Source: SIG440 sp045646865 (GTDB lineage Bacteria > Bacillota > Clostridia > Monoglobales > Monoglobaceae). From it: a stretch of 64,000 bases of DNA. Location: the NCBI GenBank assembly GCA_045646865.1, contig JAZRLM010000019.1, positions 88,253 to 152,252 on the forward strand. The letters run 5' to 3'. A program made the translations under genes and the position numbers. Below the pieces are notes generated by a model. That model was given only the letters and a program-made list of their open reading frames with translations. It was not told the origin of the DNA and ran no database searches. Positions 41,521 through 50,399 of the stretch are shown one piece after another (the first letter of the stretch is position 1; the number at the start of each line of letters is the position of its first letter).

Positions 41521-43842
41521 TTAGTTGTTAACGGTAATAACTCTTATTACGCCGCCAAGCTTTGTGGATGCATCTGCATAAATGTTAACAGTTTTGCCAA
41601 CAAGTTCCGGCAGTTCATTTCTTGACATTCCCATATATCCTGATGAGCTTTTCCTTATAATCTGTACATCATCACTGAGAAGGTATACTTCATCACCAAC
41701 TTTAATACGGCTGAAATCTATGGCTGATACATTTACACCTGTTTCTGCCGCCACAAGCTTTTTGATACCAACAAGCCTGCCGCCGTCAAGTTCCAGAGCA
41801 ACAGCTGTTCCCGCAGAGATATTGTTATAGAAGTTTGCCGAATAAGTTTTCTTTATACCGTTTGCAAAAACCTCGTATGTTCCGTTTGTGCTTGTGGAAT
41901 TAACTCTTCCGCCAGCACTCACCAGCACACCATATGTGTATTGGTCGTTGGTAACATTTTCAACAATTAACAGCGAAATATCACCGAAACCGCCTGATGT
42001 TACTGCATAAATAACCTGCTTTGCGGTAAGTTCTGAAGAAGTTATATCTTCAAGGTCAATTACCTTGGCTGTTGCTGTACCTGTACGTGTATCGGGTGCA
42101 TAGGTTCTTTCAATAATAACACAGTCAGAGGTAAGCCAACGATTGCCGATTTTACGGTTATTTTTATCAATCTGGCCTGAAATATTGGTTCCTGCTGTTA
42201 TAGTTCCAAACGATGCGTAACCGTCTTTATCAAATACCAATTTTCCTATATCGCCTATTCTTTCACTGTAATTTGACTTGGTTTTATATTTAAGTGTATT
42301 GCCTTCGCCGTTGATTACGGTAATATAATTATACTGTTTTCCGACTTCGTCAGCGTTTTCAGACATTTCGGTGGTGTATGAAAGCAGAATGCCATAGTTC
42401 GCCGCATCTGACGAATTAAGGTCAACAACGTCAACAACCTTGCCATCCATACCAAGAAGCGCTGTTATTCTTGAACCCAGTTTATAACTGCCGCTTTTTT
42501 CGCCAAGTTTATATGCTGCTGTCTGTGTTTCAAGTTCAACAGTTGTTCCTGAAATTTCCACACTTGTAACATTTGCTTTGTTAGGATATGCTTCGTTATA
42601 TATACCCGAAACCTTGTCGCTGTATAAGTAAATAGTGTTGTTATCTTCAAGGTAATATACAACATCATACAGTTTTGCATCAGCCACAGATGCGGCATAA
42701 CCGTCCTTAATCACCTTTGCGGAATTAATCATTTCTGCTGAAACCCCAACCGACGAAAGGGCTGTATATATATCCGATCTTATAGCAACAGCTTCGGTAT
42801 AATCAGCGTTTCCAAAAACAAGATACCGAACCTTTTTATTGTTGTCATAAACGATTGAAACTGCAGCACCTTCTTTTATACTGTTTTTAAAATTGCCGTA
42901 TGTTGTAACCATTCCGTCATTATAGACAGAGGTATTATTTGAAACGCCAAGACTTAAAGTGCTTTCACCGTTTGCAAAATATACTTCACCGTCAACAACA
43001 TTTTCAACAGTTGTAATTGTACGGTCAGAAGTAGAAAAATCGGTAAAATTAATAACCTCTTTATCTTCGTTAAGCACAAGCTTCACCTTGGACATTGGTT
43101 CAATCTTAAGCGATGTGTTTGCAAGTGTATATGTTCCTGCATCGGTCTTGATTTCGTCGGACGCAAGGCTTGAATCTTCATCTCTTGTAGCAATAACAAG
43201 CACTTCATCGGTAATTGTTATTTTCATTTTTGAAATCAGTTTTGAGGTCGAATTATTCATCTGTGTTTCGAGGGCACGGTTGATAATCACGCAAAGGTCA
43301 GCGCGGCTTATTGGTGAGTTATCCGATAAATTCAATCCGTCAGTAAGATTAAGACCGTCGGCTTTTATCATATATGCATATGGCCAGTTGTCGCCCAGCT
43401 CGGTTGTTGAATATCCTAATGCTCTGAGAGCAACGGTAACTGCCTCGGCATAGGTAATGCTCTTTTCCGGCTGGAATTTTCCGTTAGGATAGCCGACAAT
43501 CAACTTGTTGTTTGCAACAGTATTGATATATCCGTTTGCCCAATGTGTTACAGATAGATCATCAAACTTTCTGTTTGCGGCATAACTGTATGCGTCGTCC
43601 TCAAGACCTGAAATCAAAGCTGTAATTTTCGAAAACTCCGCTCTGGTAATGCTTGCATCGGGTCTGAAATTACCGCCATAGCCTGAAACAATTCCATATG
43701 TTGTAAGTGCTTCAACAGATTCGGTATAATACATTCCGTCGCTGACGTCATTATAAGATGACGCATCAGTGATAATAACAACCAGTCCCATAACAACCGA
43801 TATCATTACTGCAAACATCTGCAGTTTCTTTATCATTTTCAT
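41521..43842 (-). CDS. Large exported protein with N-terminal S-layer homology domains
   Basis: A 773-residue protein with a signal peptide and at least two SLH motifs near the N-terminus (YNDVSDGMYYTESVEALTTYGIVSGY, GNFRPDASITRAEF; then KFQPEKSITYAEAV). A further one is at about 150-180. The remaining 550 residues contain no recognised domain; several segments resemble beta-rich stalk repeats. It should be anchored to the wall and exposed. It starts 28 bases after the ABC permease and appears to be the last gene of that operon. Confidence 0.85.
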   Translation of the reverse strand: MKMIKKLQMFAVMISVVMGLVVIITDASSYNDVSDGMYYTESVEALTTYGIVSGYGGNFRPDASITRAEFSKITALISGLEDDAYSYAANRKFDDLSVTHWANGYINTVANNKLIVGYPNGKFQPEKSITYAEAVTVALRALGYSTTELGDNWPYAYMIKADGLNLTDGLNLSDNSPISRADLCVIINRALETQMNNSTSKLISKMKITITDEVLVIATRDEDSSLASDEIKTDAGTYTLANTSLKIEPMSKVKLVLNEDKEVINFTDFSTSDRTITTVENVVDGEVYFANGESTLSLGVSNNTSVYNDGMVTTYGNFKNSIKEGAAVSIVYDNNKKVRYLVFGNADYTEAVAIRSDIYTALSSVGVSAEMINSAKVIKDGYAASVADAKLYDVVYYLEDNNTIYLYSDKVSGIYNEAYPNKANVTSVEISGTTVELETQTAAYKLGEKSGSYKLGSRITALLGMDGKVVDVVDLNSSDAANYGILLSYTTEMSENADEVGKQYNYITVINGEGNTLKYKTKSNYSERIGDIGKLVFDKDGYASFGTITAGTNISGQIDKNNRKIGNRWLTSDCVIIERTYAPDTRTGTATAKVIDLEDITSSELTAKQVIYAVTSGGFGDISLLIVENVTNDQYTYGVLVSAGGRVNSTSTNGTYEVFANGIKKTYSANFYNNISAGTAVALELDGGRLVGIKKLVAAETGVNVSAIDFSRIKVGDEVYLLSDDVQIIRKSSSGYMGMSRNELPELVGKTVNIYADASTKLGGVIRVITVNN

Positions 43843-43869
43843 ATTAACTCTCCTATAATCATCAAAATT

Positions 43870-45045
43870 TTAATCTGCACGAAGTGCATCAATCGGATTA
43901 AGCTTTGCCGCTTTGTTGGCAGGTGCCCAGCCGAAGAAAATGCCGATGAATGCCGAAAACGCGAATGCACCCAGCATAACGCCTATACTAGGAAAGGCAT
44001 TTATGCTCATTGCCTTTCCCAAAATGACCGTTCCGAAGCACGACAGTATAATTCCTATCAAACCGCCCATGCAACTGACTATGGCTGCCTCAATCAGAAA
44101 TTGTGACATAATACTTGACCGTTTTGCACCAATTGCCTTTCTGACACCTATCTCACGGGTACGTTCTGTAACTGAAACAAGCATAATATTCATTATACCT
44201 ATACCGCCAACAACCAGAGAAATTCCTGCTATTCCTGCAGTAAGAAGAGACATCATTCCTGTAATTTCATCAAGTGTATCCATCATGCTTGCCACACTTA
44301 TAACGCTGTATTCATCTTCGTCACCAAACTTTGACAATAAAAAGCGTTCTGTAATCGAAACTGCAGTTTCAACATTCTCTGCCGTAGATGCCCGCACTAT
44401 GTATGACCTGATTTTACTTGTTCTGAAAATCATTCTGCCCGATGAATACGGAATAATAATTGTATCATCATCAGAGCTCTTTTCCGAATCGGAGATTGGT
44501 TCAAGCACTCCCACCACGGTAAACAATTCATTATTAATCTTTATCTGTTTATCAATTGGGTCTTCAAAGCCAAAAAGCTCCTGAGCGTTATAGCTGCCTA
44601 TTACTGCAACTTTCCGTCTTCGTTCCACATCAATCGCGCTGATAAACCTACCACTACCCACATCACGATTTTTTACCGTTAAATAATCAGGGTTAGTGCC
44701 TATTACAGTAGAATTCAGATTTGACGACTGATATTTTATTCGTCCCATACCTGACATACTGGGTACAACATAAGATATATATTCAAAATTCTCTTCTTTA
44801 AACTCCTGCATTTCTTCGTATGAAACATTCTTTGTACTGTTTCTTCCTGTAAACATTACATTAATGCTGTTTGCACCAAGAGATTCAATTGACTCTGTTA
44901 TTTTACCTGTTGAGCCCTGAACAACCGATACAAGAACAATAACTGCGCACACACCGATAATGATACCAAGCATGGTAAGGAAGGTGCGGATTTTACTTGA
45001 AGATATACTCTTCATTGCCATTTTAAATGCCTGCTTTAAATTCAC
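43870..45045 (-). CDS. MacB/FtsX-type ABC transporter permease
   Basis: A 391-residue permease. An N-terminal transmembrane segment (LTMLGIIIGVCAVIVLVSVV) is followed by a large extracytoplasmic MacB-core domain and three C-terminal membrane helices in the FtsX region (GGIGIMNIMLVSVTERTREIGVRKAIGAKRS). This mechanotransmission design exports or extracts molecules rather than importing them. It is the partner of the adjacent ATPase and adaptor; the substrate (drug, peptide or lipid) is unknown. Confidence 0.9.
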   Translation of the reverse strand: MNLKQAFKMAMKSISSSKIRTFLTMLGIIIGVCAVIVLVSVVQGSTGKITESIESLGANSINVMFTGRNSTKNVSYEEMQEFKEENFEYISYVVPSMSGMGRIKYQSSNLNSTVIGTNPDYLTVKNRDVGSGRFISAIDVERRRKVAVIGSYNAQELFGFEDPIDKQIKINNELFTVVGVLEPISDSEKSSDDDTIIIPYSSGRMIFRTSKIRSYIVRASTAENVETAVSITERFLLSKFGDEDEYSVISVASMMDTLDEITGMMSLLTAGIAGISLVVGGIGIMNIMLVSVTERTREIGVRKAIGAKRSSIMSQFLIEAAIVSCMGGLIGIILSCFGTVILGKAMSINAFPSIGVMLGAFAFSAFIGIFFGWAPANKAAKLNPIDALRAD

Positions 45046-45056
45046 ACAACCCCTCC

Positions 45057-45788
45057 TTATACATTTACTTGATACTTGTCGCCATCAACAAGTGAATCAA
45101 ATACAATTTCGCCGTCCATAATTCGTACAATACGGTCTGCCTCGTGGGCAATCTTGTTATCGTGAGTAATCAAAATAACTGTTTTACCCTCCTGATGAAG
45201 TTCTTTAAGCATAGCGATAACCTCGGCACCCGTTTTTGAATCAAGTGCACCTGTTGGTTCATCGGCAAGAATTATCGGCGGTCTTGCCGCTAATGCTCTC
45301 GCGATAGATGCTCTTTGCTGCTGACCGCCTGAAAGCTCGGTAGGTTTGTGACCTCTTCTCTCGTAAAGGTCAACTCTCTCCAAAGCAGCCTTTATCATTT
45401 CCTTACGTTTTGCCTGAGGAACACCTGCATATATAAGCGGAAGTTCAACATTTTCTTCAACCGTAAGTTTTTGCAGCAAATTATATTGCTGAAAAATAAA
45501 TCCTATTTCTTTGTTACGTATTGCCGCCTGTTCATCCTCATTCAACGTAGATGCCTCTTGTCCGTCGATATAATATTCGCCTGATGTTGGTGTATCAAGA
45601 CAGCCTATCATATTCATAAGAGTTGATTTACCCGAGCCCGAAGGCCCGATTATAGCAACAAATTCATGGGGTTTTATTTTCAGATTGACACCGTTGAGAG
45701 CCCTGACCTCGTTGTCACCCATCTTATATATTTTATACATATCTTTTATTTCGACAATATATTCTGAATTTAAATTATAATTTTCCAT
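45057..45788 (-). CDS. MacB/LolD-type ABC transporter ATP-binding protein
   Basis: A 243-residue ATPase with Walker A GPSGSGKSTLM, Q-loop in IFQQYNLL, signature LSGGQQQRASIARALA and Walker B IILADEPTGALDS. The EPTGALD pattern is characteristic of the MacB/LolD/FtsE export clade. Stop-to-start gap to the permease is 11 bases, so the two are made together. Confidence 0.93.
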   Translation of the reverse strand: MENYNLNSEYIVEIKDMYKIYKMGDNEVRALNGVNLKIKPHEFVAIIGPSGSGKSTLMNMIGCLDTPTSGEYYIDGQEASTLNEDEQAAIRNKEIGFIFQQYNLLQKLTVEENVELPLIYAGVPQAKRKEMIKAALERVDLYERRGHKPTELSGGQQQRASIARALAARPPIILADEPTGALDSKTGAEVIAMLKELHQEGKTVILITHDNKIAHEADRIVRIMDGEIVFDSLVDGDKYQVNV

Positions 45789-45822
45789 AAGAAATGTACT
45801 CCTTAAATCGTTAATGGAATGT

Positions 45823-47673
45823 TTAACGTATGTTCATTCCTCCGCCGGTACGGCTTCCGTTGTTTCCTCCAAAATTGCCTCGCATACCGCCGCTTGGCAT
45901 TCCACCACGCATCATTCCGCCCATCATTGCCGCAAAAGGATTCGATGAACCTGATGAACTTGGAATATAAACAACCGTTTCCCCTGCTGAAAGTCCTGAA
46001 ACAATTTCAATGTTTGTTCCGTCTGAAATACCTATTTCCACACGACGCATCTCACATCCTTCAGGAACATTGCCGCCCATACCGCCCATTGGTGCATTTG
46101 CTTTAGCTGAATTTCCACTTTGAGGGGTTTGTGTATTGTTACTGCCCTCGGGTTTTTGTGGCAACTGTCCGTTCATTCCACCTTCAGGTCTTTGCGGCAT
46201 CTTTTTATCAGAAGCAGGTTTTTGTTCTGTGTTGTTCTTTGTATCATTATTTGATGTTTTTTTGCTTGTCTTTACAAGAACACTTGCGGTCTTTCCGCGC
46301 ACACCCATAAGCGCATCTTCGGGAATTACAACAACATTATTAGCCTGATTAATAAGAATATTTGCATTTACGTTCATACCGGATTTAAGATTTCCCGGTT
46401 CATCAATTGTAAGCTCAATATCGTATGTAGTTACACCGTCGCCCGATGAAACACCCTCGCTTGAAATTTTGGAAACCTTTGCTTCAAAGGTTTCATCAGG
46501 AAGTGCATCTGCATCTACAATAGCAGTTTGTCCCAGACTGATATCCGAAATATCAAGTTCATCAACACTTATTGTAAATTTCATTTTACTCATATCCGCA
46601 ACAACCATCATAACCGTCTGAGAATTACTGCTGTCAATTTTGTCGCCTGCTTTACTGTTCTTGGTTATAACCGTACCCGAAATCGGCGAGGTTATATTAT
46701 AATTATCAAGAGTTTTCTGCGTTGATTTAACATTGAGACGGCTGGTTTTCTGAGCATTTATAACCGAATTATTTTCAAGCGAAACTATAAGCTGACCTTT
46801 CGAAACATAGTCGCCGTTTTTAAAACCGACATAAGAAACAGTACCGCTTACCTCCGCGCGCACCTGTGAAATATTACCCTTTCCGATTGTTCCAGAACCC
46901 GAAGACCTTACATCTCCAAAGTTTGTATGTACTGTTGCAGCAAATGTAGTATTTTCAGCAAGCGCACCTGGATTTTCAAGTTCAATTTCTATATTCCTTA
47001 AAATACTGCTGTCTGAACCTGTTGCTGCATTGGCATAATATTTATGAGAAACTTTTCCCGGAAGTGATGTCATATAAAGCGCACTTGTAATTGTTACATC
47101 GTCACCGACAGAAATTTTTTCAAAATCATCAACAGAGAATGGTATATCAACTGATAGCAAATCAGTATTTACAATATTACCTATTACTCCGCCGTTGACA
47201 CTATTGCCAATCTCAAGTGAAAAATCTGAAAGTCTGCCGCTTGAAGGTGCATAAATGTTCAGCTTTGCAACATTATCATTTGCATCATCCATTGACATCT
47301 GCGCCTTCTCCATAGAAAGCTGGGCATCCTCGTCATCAATTTGATAAAGAGTATCGCCCTCGTTTACCTGATCGCCTTCCTCAAATGGTGCCGAAATGAT
47401 TTCTCCACGTACCAATGAGGTAATTTCATATCTGTCATAAGGTTCAACAACACCACTCTGTGTAATCATTTCAGTAATATCACCGGTATATGCCTGAACC
47501 TCGGTATAGCTTGGCTGTATTTTTTTATTTTTCTTTGTTAAAGAAAATACAGTAATGCATGTTAACACACATAATGCAATCGCAGAAATTATTATTATCC
47601 TTTTCTTTTTAGACATCTTGTTCTGTTGTTTACTTTTCAATGTTTTTTCAGCAGAAGAATGCTTTAAGATCAT
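45823..47673 (-). CDS. MacA/HlyD-like membrane-fusion adaptor protein
   Basis: A 616-residue protein with an N-terminal membrane anchor (RIIIISAIALCVLTCITVF) preceded by a Lys-rich cytoplasmic tail. Two lipoyl/biotinyl-like hairpins follow (one with VEPYDRYEITSLVRGEI, a second with ISPISGTVI) and a beta-barrel region. Unlike standard MacA it has a Gly-, Met-, Pro- and Asn-rich C-terminal extension (about residues 490-616). Such adaptors in Gram-positive bacteria reach across the wall to help export. Start has GGAGG. It is the first gene of a unit with ATPase, permease and SLH protein. Confidence 0.88.
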   Translation of the reverse strand: MILKHSSAEKTLKSKQQNKMSKKKRIIIISAIALCVLTCITVFSLTKKNKKIQPSYTEVQAYTGDITEMITQSGVVEPYDRYEITSLVRGEIISAPFEEGDQVNEGDTLYQIDDEDAQLSMEKAQMSMDDANDNVAKLNIYAPSSGRLSDFSLEIGNSVNGGVIGNIVNTDLLSVDIPFSVDDFEKISVGDDVTITSALYMTSLPGKVSHKYYANAATGSDSSILRNIEIELENPGALAENTTFAATVHTNFGDVRSSGSGTIGKGNISQVRAEVSGTVSYVGFKNGDYVSKGQLIVSLENNSVINAQKTSRLNVKSTQKTLDNYNITSPISGTVITKNSKAGDKIDSSNSQTVMMVVADMSKMKFTISVDELDISDISLGQTAIVDADALPDETFEAKVSKISSEGVSSGDGVTTYDIELTIDEPGNLKSGMNVNANILINQANNVVVIPEDALMGVRGKTASVLVKTSKKTSNNDTKNNTEQKPASDKKMPQRPEGGMNGQLPQKPEGSNNTQTPQSGNSAKANAPMGGMGGNVPEGCEMRRVEIGISDGTNIEIVSGLSAGETVVYIPSSSGSSNPFAAMMGGMMRGGMPSGGMRGNFGGNNGSRTGGGMNIR

Positions 47674-47995
47674 TTTTTGCCTCCATGATTGTATATTTTT
47701 TTATTATAATACCAAAATAATACTATACATTTGTTAACTGGGTATGAATAAATCAAAAAAATTTTAAAATTATGTCTACACTCTTTTGTTGCTTATAAAA
47801 ATATAAATTTATATTTTTTATTTAAATTTTTTCGTCACATTCACCACGTTGTTGTTTTTTCTTTGGTCAATTTTTACAAAAAACAATTTTGCTATTGCAA
47901 AAAACGACATTATGTTATAAAATAATATGAACATTTTTGTATATAATTCGGTGCTGTTCGTATTTAACGATTTGCACCATCAGGAGGTATATTAA
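47674..47995. other. AT-rich divergent intergenic region
   Basis: 322 bases between the adaptor gene and phosphofructokinase hold no gene. Several TATAAT-like words are present for both directions (for example near 47912-47920 and 47940-47947), but no pair with a good -35 box at 16-18 bases, so I assign no promoter. Confidence 0.5.
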
Positions 47996-49096
47996 ATGAG
48001 TGAAATTAAAAAAATTGCTGTTATGACAGGTGGCGGTGACTGCCCCGGTCTTAACCCTGTTATTCGTGCCGTTACAAAAACAGCTACGATGAAATACGGA
48101 CTTGAAGTTGTAGGTATCAAGCATGGTTATCGTGGTTTATACCTTGGCGGTGATGAGTTTGTATCATTAAACTATGACAATGTTAAAAATATCATTTCAA
48201 AAGGTGGTACAATCCTTTACAGTTCTAACAAAGATAATCTTTTTGATTATACTTATGAAGACGAAAACGGAAACACCTGCCATGGTGACGTATCAGACGT
48301 AGGTGTTGAAAACCTTAAGAAAAACAACATTGATGCTCTTATTGTTATCGGCGGCGACGGTACTCTTACAAGCGGTCGTGATTTCGCACGCAAGGGTGTT
48401 AAGGTTATTGGTGTTCCTAAAACAATTGATAACGACTTAGCTGCAACAGATACCACATTTGGTTTTGATACTGCTGTTGCAAATGCTGTTGATGCTATCG
48501 ATAAGCTTAAAACAACTGCCGAGTCACACAGTCGTATTATTGTTGTAGAAGCTATGGGCAGATATGCTGGTTTCCTTGCACTTCATATGGGTATCGGCGG
48601 TGCAGCAGATGCTATTTTGATTCCTGAAATCGAATATGATATCAATAAAGTTGCTGAATGTATTAAGAATAATATCAAGCGCGGAAAGAATCACGCAATC
48701 GTTGTCGTTGCAGAAGGTGCAAAACCCAAGAACGGCGAAATTGTTGTTTCAAAAGTTGTTGAAGACAGTCCCGACCCCATCCGTCTTGGCGGTATTGCAA
48801 ACGTTGTTGCTGAACAGCTTGAAAAATTAGTTGGTTTAGAGGCACGTGCTACAATTCTCGGTCATGTTCAGCGTGGTGGTTCACCTACTGCAAATGACAG
48901 AATTCTGTCAACAAGATATGGTGCATATGCTGTTGAACTTTTAATGCAGGGCAAATTTGGCAATATGGTAACTTTGGACGGTAACTCAATGAGCTACGAA
49001 TCGTTGGAAAACGTTATTGGTTCAAACAAAGCTGTTGACCCTAATGGCGAGCTTGTACAGATTGCTGAAGCAACTGGTGTTTCATTTGGTAGATAA
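47996..49096 (+). CDS. pfkA: 6-phosphofructokinase, group III type
   Basis: A 366-residue glycolytic enzyme that phosphorylates fructose 6-phosphate. GGGDCPGLNPVIRA opens the protein. The donor-deciding positions read GGDGT and PKTIDND: Gly at the first (as in ATP enzymes) and Lys at the second (as in pyrophosphate enzymes), the combination typical of group III. ATP is the likelier donor, but pyrophosphate use is not excluded. The substrate-binding MGRYAGFLA and HVQRGGSPTANDR motifs are intact. AGGAGG lies 9 bases before ATG. Confidence 0.9.
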   Translation: MSEIKKIAVMTGGGDCPGLNPVIRAVTKTATMKYGLEVVGIKHGYRGLYLGGDEFVSLNYDNVKNIISKGGTILYSSNKDNLFDYTYEDENGNTCHGDVSDVGVENLKKNNIDALIVIGGDGTLTSGRDFARKGVKVIGVPKTIDNDLAATDTTFGFDTAVANAVDAIDKLKTTAESHSRIIVVEAMGRYAGFLALHMGIGGAADAILIPEIEYDINKVAECIKNNIKRGKNHAIVVVAEGAKPKNGEIVVSKVVEDSPDPIRLGGIANVVAEQLEKLVGLEARATILGHVQRGGSPTANDRILSTRYGAYAVELLMQGKFGNMVTLDGNSMSYESLENVIGSNKAVDPNGELVQIAEATGVSFGR

Positions 49097-49101
49097 TTTT
49101 C

Positions 49102-49137
49102 AAAACCGACCCATTTAAAATGTGGTCGGTTTTTCTT
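49102..49137 (+). terminator. Terminator after pfkA
   Basis: A stem AAAACCGACC with GGTCGGTTTT plus inner pairs, followed by TTTTCTTTTTT. Confidence 0.88.
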
Positions 49138-49144
49138 TTTTCTA

Positions 49145-49173
49145 TTGATTTTTGTCGAAAAACATAGTATACT
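49145..49173 (+). promoter_or_regulatory. Promoter of the small cysteine protein, with an embedded Spo0A-box-like site
   Basis: TTGATT, 17 bases, TATACT. The spacer contains TGTCGAA (49153-49159), identical to the core Spo0A-binding box of B. subtilis. Spo0A control is inference only; such a heptamer can occur by chance. Confidence 0.5.
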
Positions 49174-49194
49174 TCTCTTGAGGTGAAAACTTTT

Positions 49195-49443
49195 ATGGAT
49201 TCAAAAAAGATTGTTGGCGGTATATTTTCCGATGTATCTGACGAAGTAACCCCAAATTGTGCTACCTGTAAATGGGCAGTCCCTTTTACTACCGTTGAAT
49301 ATGTCATATGTTCAAAAAAGAAGCTTGTAAAGGCAGATTATTTTTGCAAGAAGTATGAATACAACCGTTTACTCAAACACCCCAAAAAGAAACGAAATCT
49401 CACCGAAAAGCATTTTACTGCCGAAGATTTCAGCATAGACTAA
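49195..49443 (+). CDS. Small four-cysteine protein, unknown function
   Basis: An 82-residue protein from the ATG that follows GAGGTG by 9 bases; a GTG 12 bases upstream is part of that site. Cysteines at 22, 25, 39 and 51 form a CX2C-X13-C-X11-C pattern suitable for one zinc ion, and the C-terminal third is rich in Lys. I do not recognise the family. It is monocistronic, with its own promoter and terminator, and sits convergent to spoIIID. Confidence 0.7.
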   Translation: MDSKKIVGGIFSDVSDEVTPNCATCKWAVPFTTVEYVICSKKKLVKADYFCKKYEYNRLLKHPKKKRNLTEKHFTAEDFSID

Positions 49444-49475
49444 AGCCATTTCCGTAACGGAAATGGCTCTTTGCT
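49444..49475. terminator. Terminator between the small protein gene and spoIIID
   Basis: AGCCATTTCCGT pairs with ACGGAAATGGCT, followed by CTTTGCTTTTTA; the convergent spoIIID ends 2 bases away, so it may act for both genes. Confidence 0.75.
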
Positions 49476-49477
49476 TT

Positions 49478-49750
49478 TTAAATAACTTTTTGCGTATTAT
49501 GCATCAGCTTGTATTTTTCTCTTGTCGCCAGACCTCCTCGGATATGACGTTCCTGCTTGTTTTCAGCAAGCACCTCTCTTGTCTGATTTGCTAAGGTATT
49601 GTTTATTTTAATAAGTCTTTCAGTTATATCTTTATGTACGGTTGATTTAGAGATGCCGAACTTTTTAGCGGCTTCACGCACGGTACATCTTGTTTTAATA
49701 ATATAATTAGCAAGTTCAACCGTGCGCTCCTCGATTATGTCAGGTCGCAT
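49478..49750 (-). CDS. spoIIID: Stage III sporulation transcription factor SpoIIID
   Basis: A 90-residue mother-cell DNA-binding protein that modulates sigma-E and sigma-K genes. The helix-turn-helix is clear (TVREAAKKFGISKSTVHKDITERL), followed by the basic C-terminal helix ending KQERHIRGGLATREKY. Length and sequence match the family. A candidate sigma-E promoter lies upstream, agreeing with its known regulation in B. subtilis. Confidence 0.95.
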   Translation of the reverse strand: MRPDIIEERTVELANYIIKTRCTVREAAKKFGISKSTVHKDITERLIKINNTLANQTREVLAENKQERHIRGGLATREKYKLMHNTQKVI

Positions 49751-49782
49751 TAAATCACTCCCATATTTCTATTGATTATTTA

Positions 49783-49811
49783 ACTATATGAGAGTAATTT
49801 GCTATTTATTA
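49783..49811 (-). promoter_or_regulatory. Candidate sigma-E promoter of spoIIID
   Basis: On the minus strand: TAATAAA, 14 bases, CATATAGT, close to the sigma-E pattern (KMATATT-N14-CATACAnT), 33 bases before the start codon. Confidence 0.5.
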
Positions 49812-49944
49812 CGAGGAAATTATGAGCAATAAAATTAAACAAAATAAATCCTTATTGCATTTTTTATAATGTGCTATATTTTTGCTAATCGCAAAACTGA
49901 TATATTTTTCATTTAGTTCAAAGCTCCATATGATATAAGCCTCG

Positions 49945-50064
49945 TTGCCATAAGGCAATATATCGAGTACGTCAGCACTTATCGTGTCATTTATGACATA
50001 TCGAAAATCTCGTAAGAGATTTATATCGATGAAAAAACGACTTGTCGAAACAAGTCGTTTTTTC
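49945..50064. repeat. Hairpin array with a recurring TATCGA spacer
   Basis: In order: stem 49945-49949/49954-49958; spacer TATATCGA; a GTACGTCAGCACTTATCG stretch; stem 49985-49989/49994-49998; spacer TATCGA; stem 50005-50011/50016-50022 (7 bp); spacer ATATCGA; then a 15-bp stem (50031-50045 with 50050-50064) with CGAA loop and T tract. The spacer recurs three times while the stems differ, so this is not a simple tandem repeat. No coding potential. Confidence 0.7.
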
Positions 50065-50103
50065 TGGCAATGCAGAACAATAAAGATGCAGACATAAAAA
50101 TTA

Positions 50104-50121
50104 GCTTTGCGAAAGCAAAGC
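50104..50121. repeat. Short GAAA-loop palindrome
   Basis: GCTTTGC pairs with GCAAAGC around a GAAA loop, in the gap between spoIIID and galK. Confidence 0.7.
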
Positions 50122-50160
50122 CACCTTAACTTCTTCCTTATTCACTATTACTTATTACTT

Positions 50161-50255
50161 TCCAAAAATCGACAAGTATTTTTAGGGAATGGTGAAGAGT
50201 GAATAGGTAATAAGTAAAATCGACAAGATTCTGTCGAACCTTGTCGATTTTTGGA
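50161..50255. repeat. 16-bp inverted repeat enclosing a smaller palindromic segment
   Basis: Perfect 16-bp arms (50161-50176 with 50240-50255). Inside are further partial complements (CGACAAG repeated; TTCACTATTACTTATTAC at 50142-50159 partly complementary to GTAATAAGTAA at 50206-50216). It resembles a degenerate small mobile palindrome, but no target-site duplication is visible. Confidence 0.6.
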
Positions 50256-50359
50256 AGAGCCGAATGGTTTAGATGAAATTATTTTTAGTGCTATTCCAAC
50301 TTCGTTGGAGTAGTATTTTTATAAATCAAAAGCGGTATTGAAATCTTCGTTTCAGTGAT

Positions 50360-50393
50360 ATTATAAAAGGCGAAACTTAATGCCTTTTATAAT
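50360..50393 (-). terminator. Hairpin after galK
   Basis: A perfect 12-bp stem with a 10-base loop lies 7 bases after the galK stop. There is no good T tract beyond it, so termination strength is uncertain. Confidence 0.5.
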
Positions 50394-50399
50394 GTTTAC

